Shown: positions 43,405 to 56,090, counted from the stretch's first letter. The stretch: DNA of 64,000 nt from Arachis hypogaea (GCF_003086295.3 NC_092047.1:65390054-65454053); one strand, 5' to 3'. Program-made: numbers and translations. The notes: generated from the sequence alone by a model not told the origin.

Positions 43405-44691
43405 ATGTCAGACAAAGGAAAAGCTATAGCCACTACTTCAAAGAGGAGAAAGCGCTCTAAAGCCTCTACCCCTTCTCCTTGTGCTAATTATGCTAAGAAT
43501 CTGTTGAATGATGTAGAAAAAGAGAATCAATTGTTACCATCCACGGATCCAATCAAGTTTCGCAACCTCTACTGTGAGCTTCGCTTCCCTAAATACCGGA
43601 AGACGAACCTGAACATTGAAAAGAAACTCATCCTTCCCAATGATGTGAGGCGCGCCATCAACAGCCGTATTCTGGAGTTGGGCTTGGATTTTATTGATAG
43701 GGATTTGGGGAGGATAAATACTTTGTGGGTGAAGGAGTTCTACTGCAACTTCTTTCTTGCCTCTCTTGATTCAGTCCACCTGAGGGGTAGAGAGATCCTG
43801 ATCACTGAGACAGCTATTGGGGAGGCATTGCTTTGCCGACCTTGCACTGATGATACATGTGCCTATCAGCAGGCAGAGGTAGCCATCCACTGCATGACTT
43901 TTGATTATGAGATGCTGAAGCACGTGATTGCCACACCGGACACCCCTTAGGTGATGGATTCTAGTAACAAGAAGCCCAAGGGGATGCTGTTCACTTATTT
44001 GTCGAGAGAGGCTAAGACTTGGAAGCACATATTCGCCCATTATGTATTGCCCACCACTCACTTCTCAGAGATTCTGATGGATATGCTAGTTCTGATTGGG
44101 TATGTGATGGAGGGGAAGGAGGTAGACTTTCCCCGGTTGATTAAACAAAGCATGTGGCGAGCACATATCCGCGGCCTACTGCCATTTCCTACATTTGTCA
44201 CCAGCATGATTGAGCTAGCTGATGTCCCATGGGAGGACGATGATGTGACACCACCACCCCCAGATAACGATGACAAGGAGGTTACTATTCCGTGGGGTGG
44301 GTGGGTGCACGAGAAGCCTCTACCCAGACGCCGTTCTCGAGCTAGAGTGGTGGTGGAGGCAGTTTCGCCCTCATCTTCCACAGCAGCAGTAGGACCCCCT
44401 TCTACTTCAGCAGCAGCAGCACCTTTGCCACCACCGCCAGCACCTGAGCCGACATACCTGTTTGTGCAGCGCCTGTTTCGCTTCATGGAGTGCAGCAAGC
44501 GTCGTATCATGCGACGTCTCGACCGCATAGACCAGGTGTTCGTCTCACAGGGTATTGAGCTACCTCCGCTTCCGGACTCTTCCGCCTCTGACGAGCAAGA
44601 TCAGGAGGAGGAGCATGGTGAGGAGCCAACTCATCAGGATGCACCCCCAGAGACGCAGGCCACCACAGAGATTCAGCAGCCAGTTCCATAG
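43405..44691 (+). pseudogene. Transposase_32-like protein of element E (env position), one stop
   Basis: One frame from ATG 43405 (MSDKGKAIATTSKRRKRSK) to TAG 44689 with an in-frame TAG at 43948. The domain motifs are FRNLYCELRFPKY, NTLWVKEFYCNFF, VHLRGREILITETAI, MTFDYEMLKHVI, HIFAHYVLPTTHFSEI and LPFPTFVTSMIELADVPWED. The C terminus is Pro/Ser/Ala-rich with SKRRIMRRLDRI. It is clearly related to the D, F and A proteins but forms its own branch. No signal peptide or membrane helix is seen. Confidence 0.8.
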
Positions 44692-44769
44692 CCTGAGCCA
44701 CAGCCCGGCGCGACTGTTGACCCCCATCCCGAGCTTCAGCAGTAGCATTGAGGACGATGCTTCATCCTA

Positions 44770-44783
44770 AAGTGTGGGGAGGT
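44770..44783 (+). promoter_or_regulatory. Internal polypurine tract of E
   Basis: AAGTGTGGGGAGGT, about 80 bases after the ORF stop. Confidence 0.65.
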
Positions 44784-45787
44784 CACCGTTCGTGACCAGT
44801 GTATTGCATTTATGTGGTGAACTTTCAGACATTTATCCTCTAGTTTCTGCTACTTTATTTCATTTCGCACTTTATCTCTGCACTTTATCTTTGAGATCAT
44901 TTTGGGATTACTGTACATATTTGCTATTGTGGATACCCTTATTCTGGTTGTTGCGCACTTTTATTATATATACATTGTATTTTGGCTTTTGATTGTGATT
45001 AGAAAAATATTTTGAATTGTTAAAACCTAGTTGACCCTTTTTGCATAAGAATTGTGTTTTGATTGAAAAAGAGGTAAACTAGGAAAATTTTTTAAAATTT
45101 TCTAAATCACAACATTGCATTAGAATAAACTTAGTCAATATGATGAAAATTTCCAAGAAATCCATTTCTAGGGCACCACCCCAATTGGTTGAAAATTTTT
45201 TTTTTTAGAACTTGCTTAAATTATACACTTTGTGGATTATGTTTTGAGTAAAGAACAAAAGCATGTGAGTTTTGAGCCTAATTGTGTGGTTACATCATAT
45301 AACCACTTATTTTCATTCTTGTGTGCATTATTCTCTGCCTATGAGTGTAATCTTTGATTTATTTGATTCTTTATGTCCATTATTTTGAGTATACATGCAT
45401 TTGTATGATTGAGGCCATTGTTCAAATAGCTCACTTACCCAAATAGCCAACATTTTTATCTTCTGTTATTAACCAATTTTGAGCCTATGCCTAACCCACT
45501 TATTCTTAAATGAAGCACATTACAAGCTTAAGTGAAAAATAATAAATGTCCTTACTTTGGATCTTTGATTAGCTTAGGCTAGTGAGTGTGTTCATCATTT
45601 GATTTTGGAAAAGTTGGGAACACTGGATAGAGATAAAAGTGTGTTTGTGTTTTTGTTGAAAAATTTTGGGAATTGGGTACACACTCATGTATTAATCATG
45701 TGTAAACCATATGCATTGATGTTCTTGTATATATTTTAGTTTGAAAAAAAATAAAAAAATAAAAAATAAAAATAAATAAATAAATAA

Positions 45788-45823
<36 letters not shown>

Positions 45824-46255
45824 AAGAAAAGGAAAAGCAATAAAAAGGGGACAAAATTCCCCAAAGAAAGGTTCAATAAAATTCAATGCATATGTGTGGT
45901 GATCAAAAGATAATGCATGAGTGTGTAGAAAAGTGAAGAATGGATAGCTAGGTTGTTTAGAATTGTATAGGTTGTCATAGGTTAGGTGGGAAGTTTAAGT
46001 TAATCAAGGATCCAAATTTCAAGCTCACTTGACCATATGCATCCTACCTTGACCCTAGCCCCATTACAACCTATTGGAAAGTCCTCGTGATATTTGTATG
46101 CATGCATAGAGTAATTGTTGATTGTTAGATGAAAACAAATCTTGGAAAGCATAATTAGGAGAGAATTCAGTGAATCAACCCCATACACTTGAGTGCCTAG
46201 AGCGGATACACATTCAGCGAGGGTTCAATCGCTCAATTACATGTTTTCACCCATG
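44784..46255 (+). other. Non-coding region of E between polypurine tracts, left part
   Basis: AT-rich with an A-rich and TA-rich run at 45744-45820. Blocks match A (30077-31589). Element F interrupts it at 46261; it resumes at 56091-56332. Confidence 0.6.
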
Positions 46256-46260
46256 ATCAT
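46256..46260. repeat. Target site duplication ATCAT (left) of element F
   Basis: It matches 56086-56090. Confidence 0.95.
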
Positions 46261-47728
46261 TGACGAACGTGATTTTTGCTAGTAAAGAATTTGTAAAAAT
46301 AATCGCGTTGTAGATATAGTTTCTAAACCAATAGAAATCCCTTCGTACAAACGTTTTGGGTGTCACAAGTAATAAACCCCTTTTTAAATTGTTAACCGAA
46401 GTATTCAAACCTCGGGTCGTCTTCTCAAGGAACTGCATGGAAGTATGTTCTTATTATTGGCTATAAAGATTGTAAATCGGGGTTTAGAGGATGAGAAGCA
46501 AGTGATTTAAATGACAAATAAAGTAAATGAAGAACAAGTAATTTGAATAGCAAGTAAATTAAATAAACGACTGTAAATAAGCTTTTGGCAAGGTATGAGA
46601 AATTAGAGGTCCTATCCTAGCTATCCTTATCAAAAATGATGATAATTGAATCTTAATTCCGCTTTGTTAACCTTTACTAAAGTAAAGGAAGGTCAAGGGA
46701 TTAATTAATTGATCTTCGAATCCTATTTATTTCCTAACAATTGTCAAGCATGTTTGAGTTTGATAGCTCCTGAGTTACTGAATTCTTAACCAAGACCAAA
46801 AGGGGGAAAAATAAATCTATCGAAATAAAAATGCCTTCAGATTGGGAATGATAGTAACATAAATAAAAGAAAGCGATATTAAACTGAAATACCTCAAATA
46901 ACATTAATTCAAAATAGTAATCTGTAACATGGGAGTATTCATAAATTCAATTATAAAAGTAAACAAGCAACTAAAGCAATGAATAAAAGTAAAAGGGAAG
47001 CTTAAAGTAAAGGAATATTAAAACCCTGGGATCGAGAGTTACTCCTAAAGAGAGAAGTCCTAAATCCTAATCCTAAAGAGAGAGAGAATCTCTCTCTAAA
47101 CTAAATCTAAATCATGAAAACTAAACTAAAGTGGTTTCTTTTTATTGAATGAATGCATTCCCTCACTTCATAACCTCTGATCTATGCCTTCTGGACTTGG
47201 ATTTGGGCCAAAAAGGGCTTCAGAAATAGTTGAGAGCATTTTCTGCAATTTTTGGTGCGTGGCCTCTGTCATGCGTTCGGAGCTTTTCTTGCCACGCGGT
47301 CACGTCAGTCATGCGACCGCGTCATGTGCGTTCTGCTTAAGGCGCATGGTCGCGTTAGTCATGCGGCCGCATCGCTGTTGATTCGCGCTTGGCACGCGTC
47401 CGCGTCGCCCATGCGATCGCGTGGATGCCAATTTCTTCAGAAACTCCGTTTTGTGCTTTCCTTCCATTTTTGTATGTTTTCTTTCCATCTTTTAAGTCAG
47501 TCATGCCTTAGAAGATCTGAAACTACTCAACACACTAATCACGGCATCGAATGGAATTAAAGGTGATTAAAATAATTAATTTAAAAGCATAGGAAACATG
47601 TTTTTTACATATATCACATAATAAGGAAGGGAAAGTAAAACGATGCAATTAACATGAATAAGTGGGTGAAGGATTGAATAAATCACTCAAACTAAGCACA
47701 AAATAGATCATAAAATATGGATTTATCA
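46261..47728 (-). repeat. 3' LTR of element F (1468 bp)
   Basis: Relative to the other LTR it lacks about 40 bp near 46740 and about 30 bp near 47277. The second loss removes a pair of CpG cores. It contains a CpG cluster (47270-47430) and the U5 hairpin at 46396-46415. Confidence 0.95.
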
Positions 47729-47742
47729 ACCTCCCCACACTT
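47729..47742 (-). promoter_or_regulatory. Polypurine tract at the 3' LTR of F
   Basis: AAGTGTGGGGAGGT on the minus strand abuts the LTR. Confidence 0.8.
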
Positions 47743-49485
47743 AAACAATAGCATGTCCTCATGCTAAATCCAAGGTAATAAGTAAGGTTAAAGTGATGGA
47801 ATGTCATGCAATGCAATCTAATCTAAATGCAACTACCTAAATGCATCATGCAATTCTAATTTTTATTTACTCACTTGTATATAAAGCTTACAGGTAGTTA
47901 AATTAATTCACATTCTCAAGGAGTCATATATGTATATATAGCCAAGCCTTAGATAATCAATAAGCACTTTTACAATTGAGATGGGAGAAAAAGCATTTTA
48001 TGAACTTGCAAGACAATTAGATAATTCAAACAATGTTTACTATAAATGTTAATGAGCTATTGAACCCTCGCTGGATTTGTGTTTACTCTCTAGTCACTCA
48101 GTGTTTATTGGGTTAATCACTCTATTCCTCTTTTTATTCTTCCTTTCTATAACTTTGTTCTTCATCTAACCAATCAACAATTATAGAATACAGTAATACC
48201 AAAAATCATGAGGTCTTTAATTAAGGTTGTAATGGGGCCAAGGTAAAGGTAAGGATATATGTATAAGGCTAAGTGAGCTAATAAGTGAATCCTTAATTAG
48301 ACTAAGATCTCACCTAACATACATACTTAGTAAAACAAAACTTCTTTACCTATTTTCCCATATTTTCCCACTTTTGATGTTACATGCTCATGTTTCAGTT
48401 TTTATTTTTATCCCATGTGCATTGCTTTTATTTTGCATTTGGGAAATTCTTTTGTATCCCCTTTATTAAATACTGAAAAATAACTTTTTTTTAATGCACA
48501 TGGTAATTTAATCACTTTGATTTCTCATGAGCATGCTTCCCAAAATTTCTTATTTTGAGTTATTTTATTCTCTTCAATTTTTCTACCTCTTGTTTTTATC
48601 ATCCATGTTCCCAATAGGTTTTCCATATTTAAACTATTCATAATTTGCTATCTTAAGCTAACCAAGGATTCAACTTGGGATTTTATTTTATTTTTCTGCT
48701 TAAGGCTAGTAGTGTGGCTAAATAGAATAAAAGGGAATTTAAAGGCTCAAGGGGGCTAACAAGGGTGATGTGAAAGGTAGGTTAATTTGGGATAAGTGAG
48801 CTAAAATCAAATGACGGCCTCAATCACTCTTTTGGTATGCATATCTATATTCTATATTCTATATTCTATAATTAGACATATAGATTAAAACAAAGTAAAG
48901 AACACCAGAATAAATAAGAAGGGCGGAACACACAGGAATAAAAATTATGGTTTAAATATAACCATACAATTAAGCTCAAAACTCACAGGCTGTATGTTCT
49001 CTAGCTCAAAAATCATTTATCAATTATGTATGTCATGCAGGTTTAGTTAAAAATTCCCATTATTCTCAATGTAAAACTTAAGGTGGCTTTAAAGTTCTGG
49101 TGTTCCTCCTTGATGAAATGTTGTTAACTAACTAACATGTAATTCTAAATATACAAGGTGTGTGGATTGTTTCTATTAAGTTCAAGTTTCTAGTTTACTT
49201 CCTTTTTATATTTTCAATTTAAACTAAGCTATCTTATGCTAAAAAGGGTAAACTATACTAATTAATCCACAATTTTCTATAACTACTAAGTTAGAATTGC
49301 AACTAAACTAAATAACTAAAAATATGAACTAAAGTGCAAAATGCAGAAAACATAGTAAAAATACATAAAAATAACAATGTATCAAAAAATAAGAATAAAA
49401 AGAAAAAGAAAAATACAGAAAAATATCCAAAATAAAAGAAAAAGAGTCTGTAGTGGTTTACCAAAATAATACGCCAGAGATGGCG
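47743..49485 (-). other. Non-coding region between the two polypurine tracts of F
   Basis: 1.74 kb, aligning with D 19469-21221 throughout. No ORF. Confidence 0.7.
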
Positions 49486-49499
49486 ACCTCCCCACACTT
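49486..49499 (-). promoter_or_regulatory. Internal polypurine tract of F
   Basis: AAGTGTGGGGAGGT on the minus strand, downstream of the Transposase_32-like ORF. Confidence 0.65.
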
Positions 49500-49596
49500 A
49501 AAATGAAGCATCATCCCCGATGCTCACTCAAGCAGGGTGTGAAGGGGTGTCATCAATGGAAGGGATGGTAGCTAGGGTCTCTGTGGTGGTGACTGG

Positions 49597-50955
49597 CTAA
49601 AGGTCTGGCTGCTGTAGAGGAGGGACTGTCTGAATGGGGATCTCAAGGTCTACAGCCTGGATCTGATGTGGGACCTCTACCTGTGGTGCAGCCTGCTCGG
49701 TGTCTGCCTGCTCTGCCTCTCCCTGGGGATGGGTCTCTGCCTCGGGCGCATCCGCCTCCTCCTCAGAGGCCTCGGATGGTGTGTCAGGTTCGGAAGGGAT
49801 GTCATCAGATCGTATCATCAGCTTCAGGTGCTCATAGCGTCGCTTGTTGCAACGCTCCATCTGGTCAAGTCGTCGAAACAAGCGGTGCACCAGATGATAG
49901 ACAGGCTCTGTGGCAGGTGGAGGTGCAGTGGTGGTGGCAGGGGTGAATGGTGCAGCGGTAGAGGAAGAGGGGCCGGCGGATGGTGTGGCTGTGTCAGCAG
50001 TGGCAGTCAGGAATGGAGGTCTGTAGCCTAGGGCCAGAAAGTTCCTGCTGTGCAGGATAATCTTCTTGCATTCTGCAGCAGGTGGCCTCTCATCAGCATC
50101 CTCCCATGGCACGTCAGCTCGACGGCCCAGCTGGGTAACCAGATAGGGAAAGGGAAGAGTGCCTCGAACGTAGACCCTGGCCATATAATGCCGGATAAAG
50201 CGTGGCAGGTACAGGTCCTTGCCCTCCATCACACACCAAAGGAGGGTGATCATAGCGGCTGGTATCTCAGTCTCGTGAGTACTCGGCATAATGTAGTTGC
50301 TGAATATCTGATGCCATAGCCGAGCCTCATCATTCAGGTAAATCCGCTTGATCCCTTTCGACATGGTGGTATTCTGACCCATGATCCAAGGAACTGACGG
50401 GTCAAGGGCAATCCGGGCCTTGACTGCATCCCAGTCAAAACGCATAAAGTGCATATCCTCCTCAGCTTTCTGATAGCCATCTGTCTGATCAGTCCTAGGT
50501 AGAAGCTTCACAACTTCTTCTATTGCCTCCTCAGTAACCAGAATTTGCTTCCCTCTGAGGTTCACTGCATCTAGGGAAGTTTTGAAGTAGTTGCAGTAGA
50601 ATTCCCTAACCCAAGATGCATTAACCTCAGTCAAAGGTCTCTCCAGAAAGAACCAGCCTCTTTGTTTGATTTGATCAGAGGTATATTGCTGGAGTTCTTC
50701 TGGGATCTTCAAAGTCCGCTCCAGGTATAGGTTCCTAGAGTTTGCAAACACCGGATACTTCATTTCACAGTATCGGTTTGCAAACTTTACTGGGTCATTG
50801 GCGGGAAGTAGCTGGTCGACCTTCTCCTGCGGGGTAAAGGCTTTCTCCCGCAAGGAGGCGTCATGCATGAGATCTATGATAGACATGGAGGCTTCTCCTC
50901 TTTTCCTTTTGCCAGTAGTGGTCTTGCCTTTGCCTTTTCTATGGCTAGCAGACAT
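49597..50955 (-). CDS. Transposase_32-like protein of element F (env position), intact ORF
   Basis: 452 codons from the ATG at 50955 (MSASHRKGKGKTTTGKRKR), which follows TTTACAG. The core matches the D protein almost throughout (NASWVREFYCNYF, NLRGKQILVTEEAI, MRFDWDAVKARIALDPSVPW, LWHQIFSNYIMPSTHETEI, LPFPYLVTQLGRRADVPWED). The Arg-rich helix after MERCNKRRYEHLK is shorter than in D, and the end lacks the Thr/Pro tail. Changes from D include many synonymous and conservative ones, with no stop in either copy, while ORF1 is broken in both. That hints at longer selection on this ORF, though two copies do not prove it. Confidence 0.8.
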   Translation of the reverse strand: MSASHRKGKGKTTTGKRKRGEASMSIIDLMHDASLREKAFTPQEKVDQLLPANDPVKFANRYCEMKYPVFANSRNLYLERTLKIPEELQQYTSDQIKQRGWFFLERPLTEVNASWVREFYCNYFKTSLDAVNLRGKQILVTEEAIEEVVKLLPRTDQTDGYQKAEEDMHFMRFDWDAVKARIALDPSVPWIMGQNTTMSKGIKRIYLNDEARLWHQIFSNYIMPSTHETEIPAAMITLLWCVMEGKDLYLPRFIRHYMARVYVRGTLPFPYLVTQLGRRADVPWEDADERPPAAECKKIILHSRNFLALGYRPPFLTATADTATPSAGPSSSTAAPFTPATTTAPPPATEPVYHLVHRLFRRLDQMERCNKRRYEHLKLMIRSDDIPSEPDTPSEASEEEADAPEAETHPQGEAEQADTEQAAPQVEVPHQIQAVDLEIPIQTVPPLQQPDL

Positions 50956-52140
50956 CCTGTAAAGCAGAAAACTAGGATATATAAAAATAGGAAAGCAAAT
51001 TGGCAAATAATCACAAGAAAACACAAAATGGCAAAGGAGCAATAGGATAATGAATATGAGTTAAGTAGATGTGCATTTAAGATTGTATAGGAGTGAAAAA
51101 TTGGAAAAGAAGTGTTCACAATCCAAAATGTAATTGAATGAATGTTAAATAGAAAGATTAACATCATGCCTTGGTTAGAATGTTAAAAGAAAGTGAAAGA
51201 AAAGCAAAAAAAAAAAAAGAAGTTTTGAAAAGGTTAGCTTGGTTAGAGTTAAAATTAGTGAGTTAGTGAAAATGGGTTAAAGTAAGAGGCATAATGAAAA
51301 TAGTCCAAGTAACAAGAAATCACAAGTAGAAGCTATAGGTAACTCATATTCAAACAAGTAAAACAGTTTGATGATGATTCAAATAGAGATAAAGAAAGCA
51401 AAAATAGGAATCAAACATCAAAATTACAGTTTAGGAACCAGGAAATCAAAGAGGATAAGAATGCATGCCCTGGCATTCATGAATGGTTTGGTTAAAGCAG
51501 AGGAAAACAGAGTTCAAGATTCCAAAATCAAAACATGAATGAAAGTCAAAAAGATTTATAAAAATTCGGGCAGCATTCCGGCTAAAATTGGATTTTTCCG
51601 GAAAATAAACAGCAATCAAACAGTTCATATGAATTAAAAAATCAAGCTGCAGTTACATATAATGAATATAAACATGAAGATTCAGTGTAAAGAGCAGCAA
51701 TATACAAGAAATACAGTATATGAACAAGATCACAGCAACAGCAGATTTGCAAATTTGATAAAATAGAAACATGAACAGTGCAAGTAAACAGACCTAAATC
51801 CACTAACCACATCCTAGGCTACCTAACAACCTAAAATCCACTACAACATGCATATCTAACTAGCCTAAACATGAACATAAACGGAAAAATAAGAATAACT
51901 ACGAATGGATAAAAGAGATTGCGTGTTGCGGAACCTAGAAGGTCGAATAAGGAGAATAGGCAGAAAGGTGGCTGGGGGTGGTGGGCACGGCGGCTAGCGG
52001 TAGTGGGCACGGCGGCGCGGCTATTCGGGGCAGGGGGGAAGAGAGGGTAATGGTCGGCAGCGTCTGGGTGGTGGCGCGGTGGTGGCTGGGTGGTGGTTGT
52101 GGTTTGGAGGAGGAGAGAAAGAAGGGGGTGGGGTTCAGGG
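50956..52140 (-). other. Leader and C/T-rich tract upstream of the Transposase_32-like ORF in F
   Basis: It matches D 22728-24150: an AT-rich leader ending in an acceptor-like TTTACAG, and a C-rich low-complexity tract (51930-52140 on the minus strand). No conserved ORF. Confidence 0.55.
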
Positions 52141-52189
52141 GGGCACGAGAATAGGGTTTTGCGTAACCTGGGGGTTATAATTTGAATCC

Positions 52190-52655
52190 ACGTGGCCGCG
52201 TGGGGCACGCGGTCGCGTGGCTGGAGCGAAAAAGGTGGTTGACGCGATCACGTGGATGACGCAATCGCACGGAGGGCAAAAAGAGTAAATGACGCAATCG
52301 CATGGGGCATGCAATCGCGTCGCTGGAATTTGTGCTAAACACATGAATCCAGCGTCGTTTCAATGCAACTCTCTGTCTCCTTGGGGGTGTTCATGCAATC
52401 CATGCGACGCGGTCGCGTCGCTGACGTGGTTGCGTGGGATTGGTATTGTGCGAGTGACGCGATCGCGTGGATGACGCGATCGCGTGGGTCAATTGTGCGA
52501 AACGCACAATGGCCGCACGATTCCAGCCTAACTTTCTGGACGTTGGATCTTTACGCCGATCTCCAGGTCACGCGGCCGCGTGGATGACGCGGTCGCGTGG
52601 GAAGTGTAGTTCGCCATTTGACGCGATCGCATGGGTGATGCGGTCGCGTCGCGCA
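52190..52655 (-). repeat. CpG-dense palindromic cluster in F
   Basis: ACGCGATCGCGT and variants (ACGCGGTCGCGT, ACGCAATCGCAT) occur in pairs throughout. Compared with D, several cores differ by C/T or G/A changes at CG sites. Confidence 0.8.
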
Positions 52656-52796
52656 CCCCTTTTTTTATATTATGCATGAAAAATGCAGAATGCAATGATT
52701 AATATGAGTGATATGCAAAATTCCAGGTTCAATATAATAAAATAAAATAAAAATTGAAAACAATTAAAACTAATTAAAAAGAAACGATCATACCAT

Positions 52797-52814
52797 GGTG
52801 GGTTGTCTCCCACC
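52797..52814 (-). ncRNA. Conserved hairpin after ORF1 of F
   Basis: GGTGGG (52797-52802) pairs with CCCACC (52809-52814), identical to D. Confidence 0.6.
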
Positions 52815-52863
52815 TAGCACTTTTAGTTAAAGTCCTTAAGTTGGACATTGGAGGGGCTTCCTG

Positions 52864-54429
52864 TTATGGTGGCTTGTGTTTAAATTCATCCAGAAATCTC
52901 CACCAGTGCTTGGAATGCCAATAGCCTCCAGGGTCCCAACCTAGGCATGTAAAGCTTCTGAACAGCTTCAAACAGATTGTCAGGCTCCCGGGGTGACGAA
53001 TGTCAGAATAGATTCCAGGATCCCAAGCCTTGTTTTTAGATCTGCCTCCGTCTTGATCTACATGTTTCCATCCGGGCGGTTTAGAAAGAAGATTCTCACC
53101 ATGGTAACCAAACATTTTCCATGATCCATTCGATTGAACATGATACCAATCCGTGCACTTCAAGTTGAAGCGTGGAACCTTATTGAACCTTGTGCACCAG
53201 CTCTGAGCACGAGCCATTTCCCTCTTACTCTTAAAGCCGCAGAGAGCTCTAAGCTGGCCATCTGTTTCAAGCAAACCATATTCAAGTGAAAAAGTAAAGT
53301 TAAAGGTTAAGGATTGTACCCACTTGAAGCTTGTATTAGGTGGTAATGGCCTTGGGATAGGTGTTTCCAGTGGTTCTATAAGTTCTGCTCCCTGGTAATC
53401 TTCTGTGAATTCCTCCACTTCTTTGCAAGGGTCTTCAAACGCATCATCACCCTAGTCAAAGTCTTCTATGTCTTCCTCATCACTCGAGTCATAGATTGGA
53501 GGTTGAGAGAAATCTACCTCCGCGTCATCTTCGTATTCACTTAGGGAAGATACTTCGATCTCAGAGAATTCACTTGCGGATGCAAGTTCATCACTAAGAA
53601 AACTTGACTTGTGACTATCATCATCAAGAGAATTTGCTTCTTGGATTATTCCGTCTGATTCTTCATAAACGATTTGCCTTGGGGATTGTGCACTATCCTC
53701 CTTAGCATTAACTGTAATGTCCTTGACGGATTTCTCTTCAGCTCTGGATTCCCATGGAGGTTCAGCATCTCCTAAATCTTCAACCAACTCTTCTTCTTGT
53801 ACAATGACAGCTTCTTCTACTTGTTCTAATACGAACTCATTCTCTATCTTGTCCACTGGCATTTCTAGTATCTCTTTCATGCTATGCTCTTCATTAGATT
53901 GTCCACATGGGGTTGTGGAGGGTCCTTGAATGTTTGAACGTCTAAAAGCTAATTGCTTTACTGCCTGCTCCAGTTGATGAAGGGTTGTTTGAAGTTGATT
54001 TACTGTTTCCTTGAGGTGAACTTCTGATTCTCGGGGTGATAGACTTAGATATGGCACAGGGGGAAGTGGTGGTGTTCGGGAGTGACTGGATTGGAACTGG
54101 GGGAGATGAGGTTCATATGGTGGTGAATGGTGAAAAGGAGCTTGTGAGTGTTGTGGTATAAAGTTGCGTTGAGAGGATGGCCTATAAGCACAGGGTGGGG
54201 CTTGTTGGTAAATACAAGGTTGTCCACCATGTCTATTTGCTTGGTATGCATTGTTAAACGGTCTTTGTCCATGATATCTTGGAGGGTGTTGTTGCCTAGA
54301 GGGTTGATCAGATCCTCTTGGCTCTATCCATCTTTGATTTCTCTGACCTTGATGCATGTTCCTGTTATAACTTTCATTCCTTTCAATAACATTAGAACCA
54401 AACTCAAAGCGAAAGGGGTGAGAATTCAT
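52864..54429 (-). pseudogene. ORF1 of element F, function unknown, one in-frame stop
   Basis: 522 codons in one frame from ATG 54429 (MNSHPFRFEFGSN), broken only by a TAG at 53452-53454 where D reads Gln. Parts in order are a Pro/Gln/His/Tyr-rich N terminus (to about residue 115), a short predicted coiled coil (EVHLKETVNQLQTTLHQLEQ), a long Glu/Asp-rich middle, and a C-terminal block of about 150 residues rich in Trp, Cys and His (SFKWVQSLTFNFTFSLEYG, ETDGQLRALCGFKSKR, GYWHSKHWWRFLDEFKHKPP). It is the best-preserved ORF1 of the three. It lacks a capsid fold signature, zinc knuckle and protease motif, so it is not a recognisable Gag, though it sits in the gag position. Confidence 0.78.
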
Positions 54430-54527
54430 AGTAGCTAAAATAAATAAAGAGGGGAAAAAGAAAGACAACTAAACAAGTAAAAAGAAAAATATTTACAATA
54501 ACCATTAATAAGGCACACGATTGCAGT

Positions 54528-54545
54528 TTCCCGGTAACGGTGCCA
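54528..54545 (-). promoter_or_regulatory. Primer binding site of element F (tRNA-Asp), degenerate
   Basis: On the minus strand TGGCACCGTTACCGGGAA matches the tRNA-Asp complement with three changes, all of the C/T or G/A kind. Confidence 0.8.
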
Positions 54546-54548
54546 TTT

Positions 54549-56085
54549 TGACGAACGTGGATTTTTGCTAGTAAAGAATTTGTAAAAATAGTCTCATTGT
54601 AGATATAGTTTCTAAACCAACAGAAATCCCTTCGTACAAACGTTTTGGGTGTCACAAGTAACAAACCCCTTTTTAAATTGTTAACCGAAGTATTCAAACC
54701 TTGGGTCGTCTTCTCAAGGAACTGCAGGGAAGTATGTTCTTATTATTGGCTATAAAGATTGTAAATCGGGGTTTAGAGGATGAGAAGCAAGTGATTTAAA
54801 TGACAAATAAAGTAAATGAAGAACAAGTAATTTGAATAGCAAATAAATTAAATAAATGACTGTAAATAAGCTTTTAGCAAGGTATGATAAATTAGAGGTC
54901 CTATCCTAACTATCCTTATCAAAGATGATGATAATTGAATCTTAATTCTGCTTTGTTAACCTTTACTAAAGTAAAGGAAGGTCAAGGGATTAATTAATTG
55001 ATCTTCGAATCCTATTTATTTCCTAAGAAAAGATTGGGATTATTGAAGCTCAAATTAACAAAGATAACAATTGTCAAGCATGTTTGAGTCTGATAGCTCC
55101 TGAGTTACTGATTTCTTAACCAAGACCAAAAGGGGAAAAAATAAATCTATCGAAATAAAAATGCCTTCAGATTGGGAATGACAGTAACATAAATAAAAGA
55201 AAGCGATATTAAACTGAAATACCTCAAATAACATTAATTCAAAATAGTAATCTGTAACATGGGAGTATTCATAAATTCAATTATAAAAGTAAACAAGCAA
55301 CTAAAGCAATGAATAAAAGTAAAAGGGAAGCTTAAAGTAAAGGAATATTAAAACCCTGGGATCGAGAGTTACTCCTAAAGAGAGAAGTCCTAAATCCTAA
55401 TCCTAAAGAGAGAGAGAATCTCTCTCTAAACTAAATCTAAATCATGAAAACTAAACTAAAGTGGTTTCTTTTTTTTTGAATGAATGCATTCTCTCACTTC
55501 ATAACATCTGGTCTATGCCTTCTGGACTTGGATTTGGGCCAAAAAGGGCTTCAGAAATCGCTGGTAGCGTTTTCTGCAATTTCTGGAGCGTGGCCTCTGT
55601 CACGCGTCCGCGTGGGTCACGCGGTCGCGTCATTCGGAGCTTTTCTTGCCACGCGGTCGCGTCAGTCATGCGACCGTGTCATGTGCGTTCTGCTTAAGGC
55701 GCGCGGTCGCGTTAGTCATGCGGCCGCGTCGCTGTTGATTCGCGCTTGGCACGCGTCCGCGTCGCCCATGCGATCGTGTGGATGCCAATTTCTTCAGAAA
55801 CTCCGTTTTGTGCTTTCCTTCCATTTTTGTATGTTTCTTTTCCATCCTTTAAGTCATTCCTGCCTTAGAAGATCTAAAACTACTCAACACACTAATCACG
55901 GCATCGAATGGAATTAAAGGTGATTAAAATAATTAATTTAAAAGCATAGAAAACATGTTTTTCACATACATCACATAATAAGGAAGGGAAAGTAAAATCA
56001 TACAATTAACATGAATAAGTGGGTGAAGGATTGAATAAATCACTCAAACTAAGCACAAAATATATCATAAAATATGGGTTTATCA
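54549..56085 (-). repeat. 5' LTR of element F (1537 bp)
   Basis: It starts TGATAAACCC on the minus strand at 56085 and ends CGTCA at 54549. It contains a CpG cluster (55600-55790) and the U5 hairpin position at 54685-54704. Confidence 0.95.
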
Positions 56086-56090
56086 ATCAT
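56086..56090. repeat. Target site duplication ATCAT (right) of element F
   Basis: It matches 46256-46260. Confidence 0.95.

Larger units (their letters stand above)
46261..56085 (-). mobile_element. Element F: second copy of the D family, minus strand, nested in E
   Basis: About 9.8 kb with LTRs 54549-56085 (5', 1537 bp) and 46261-47728 (3', 1468 bp), ATCAT on both sides. It has the same gene order as D: ORF1 with one stop, hairpin, CpG cluster, intact Transposase_32-like ORF, two polypurine tracts. It lacks all pol motifs. The primer site is degenerate. Confidence 0.93.
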
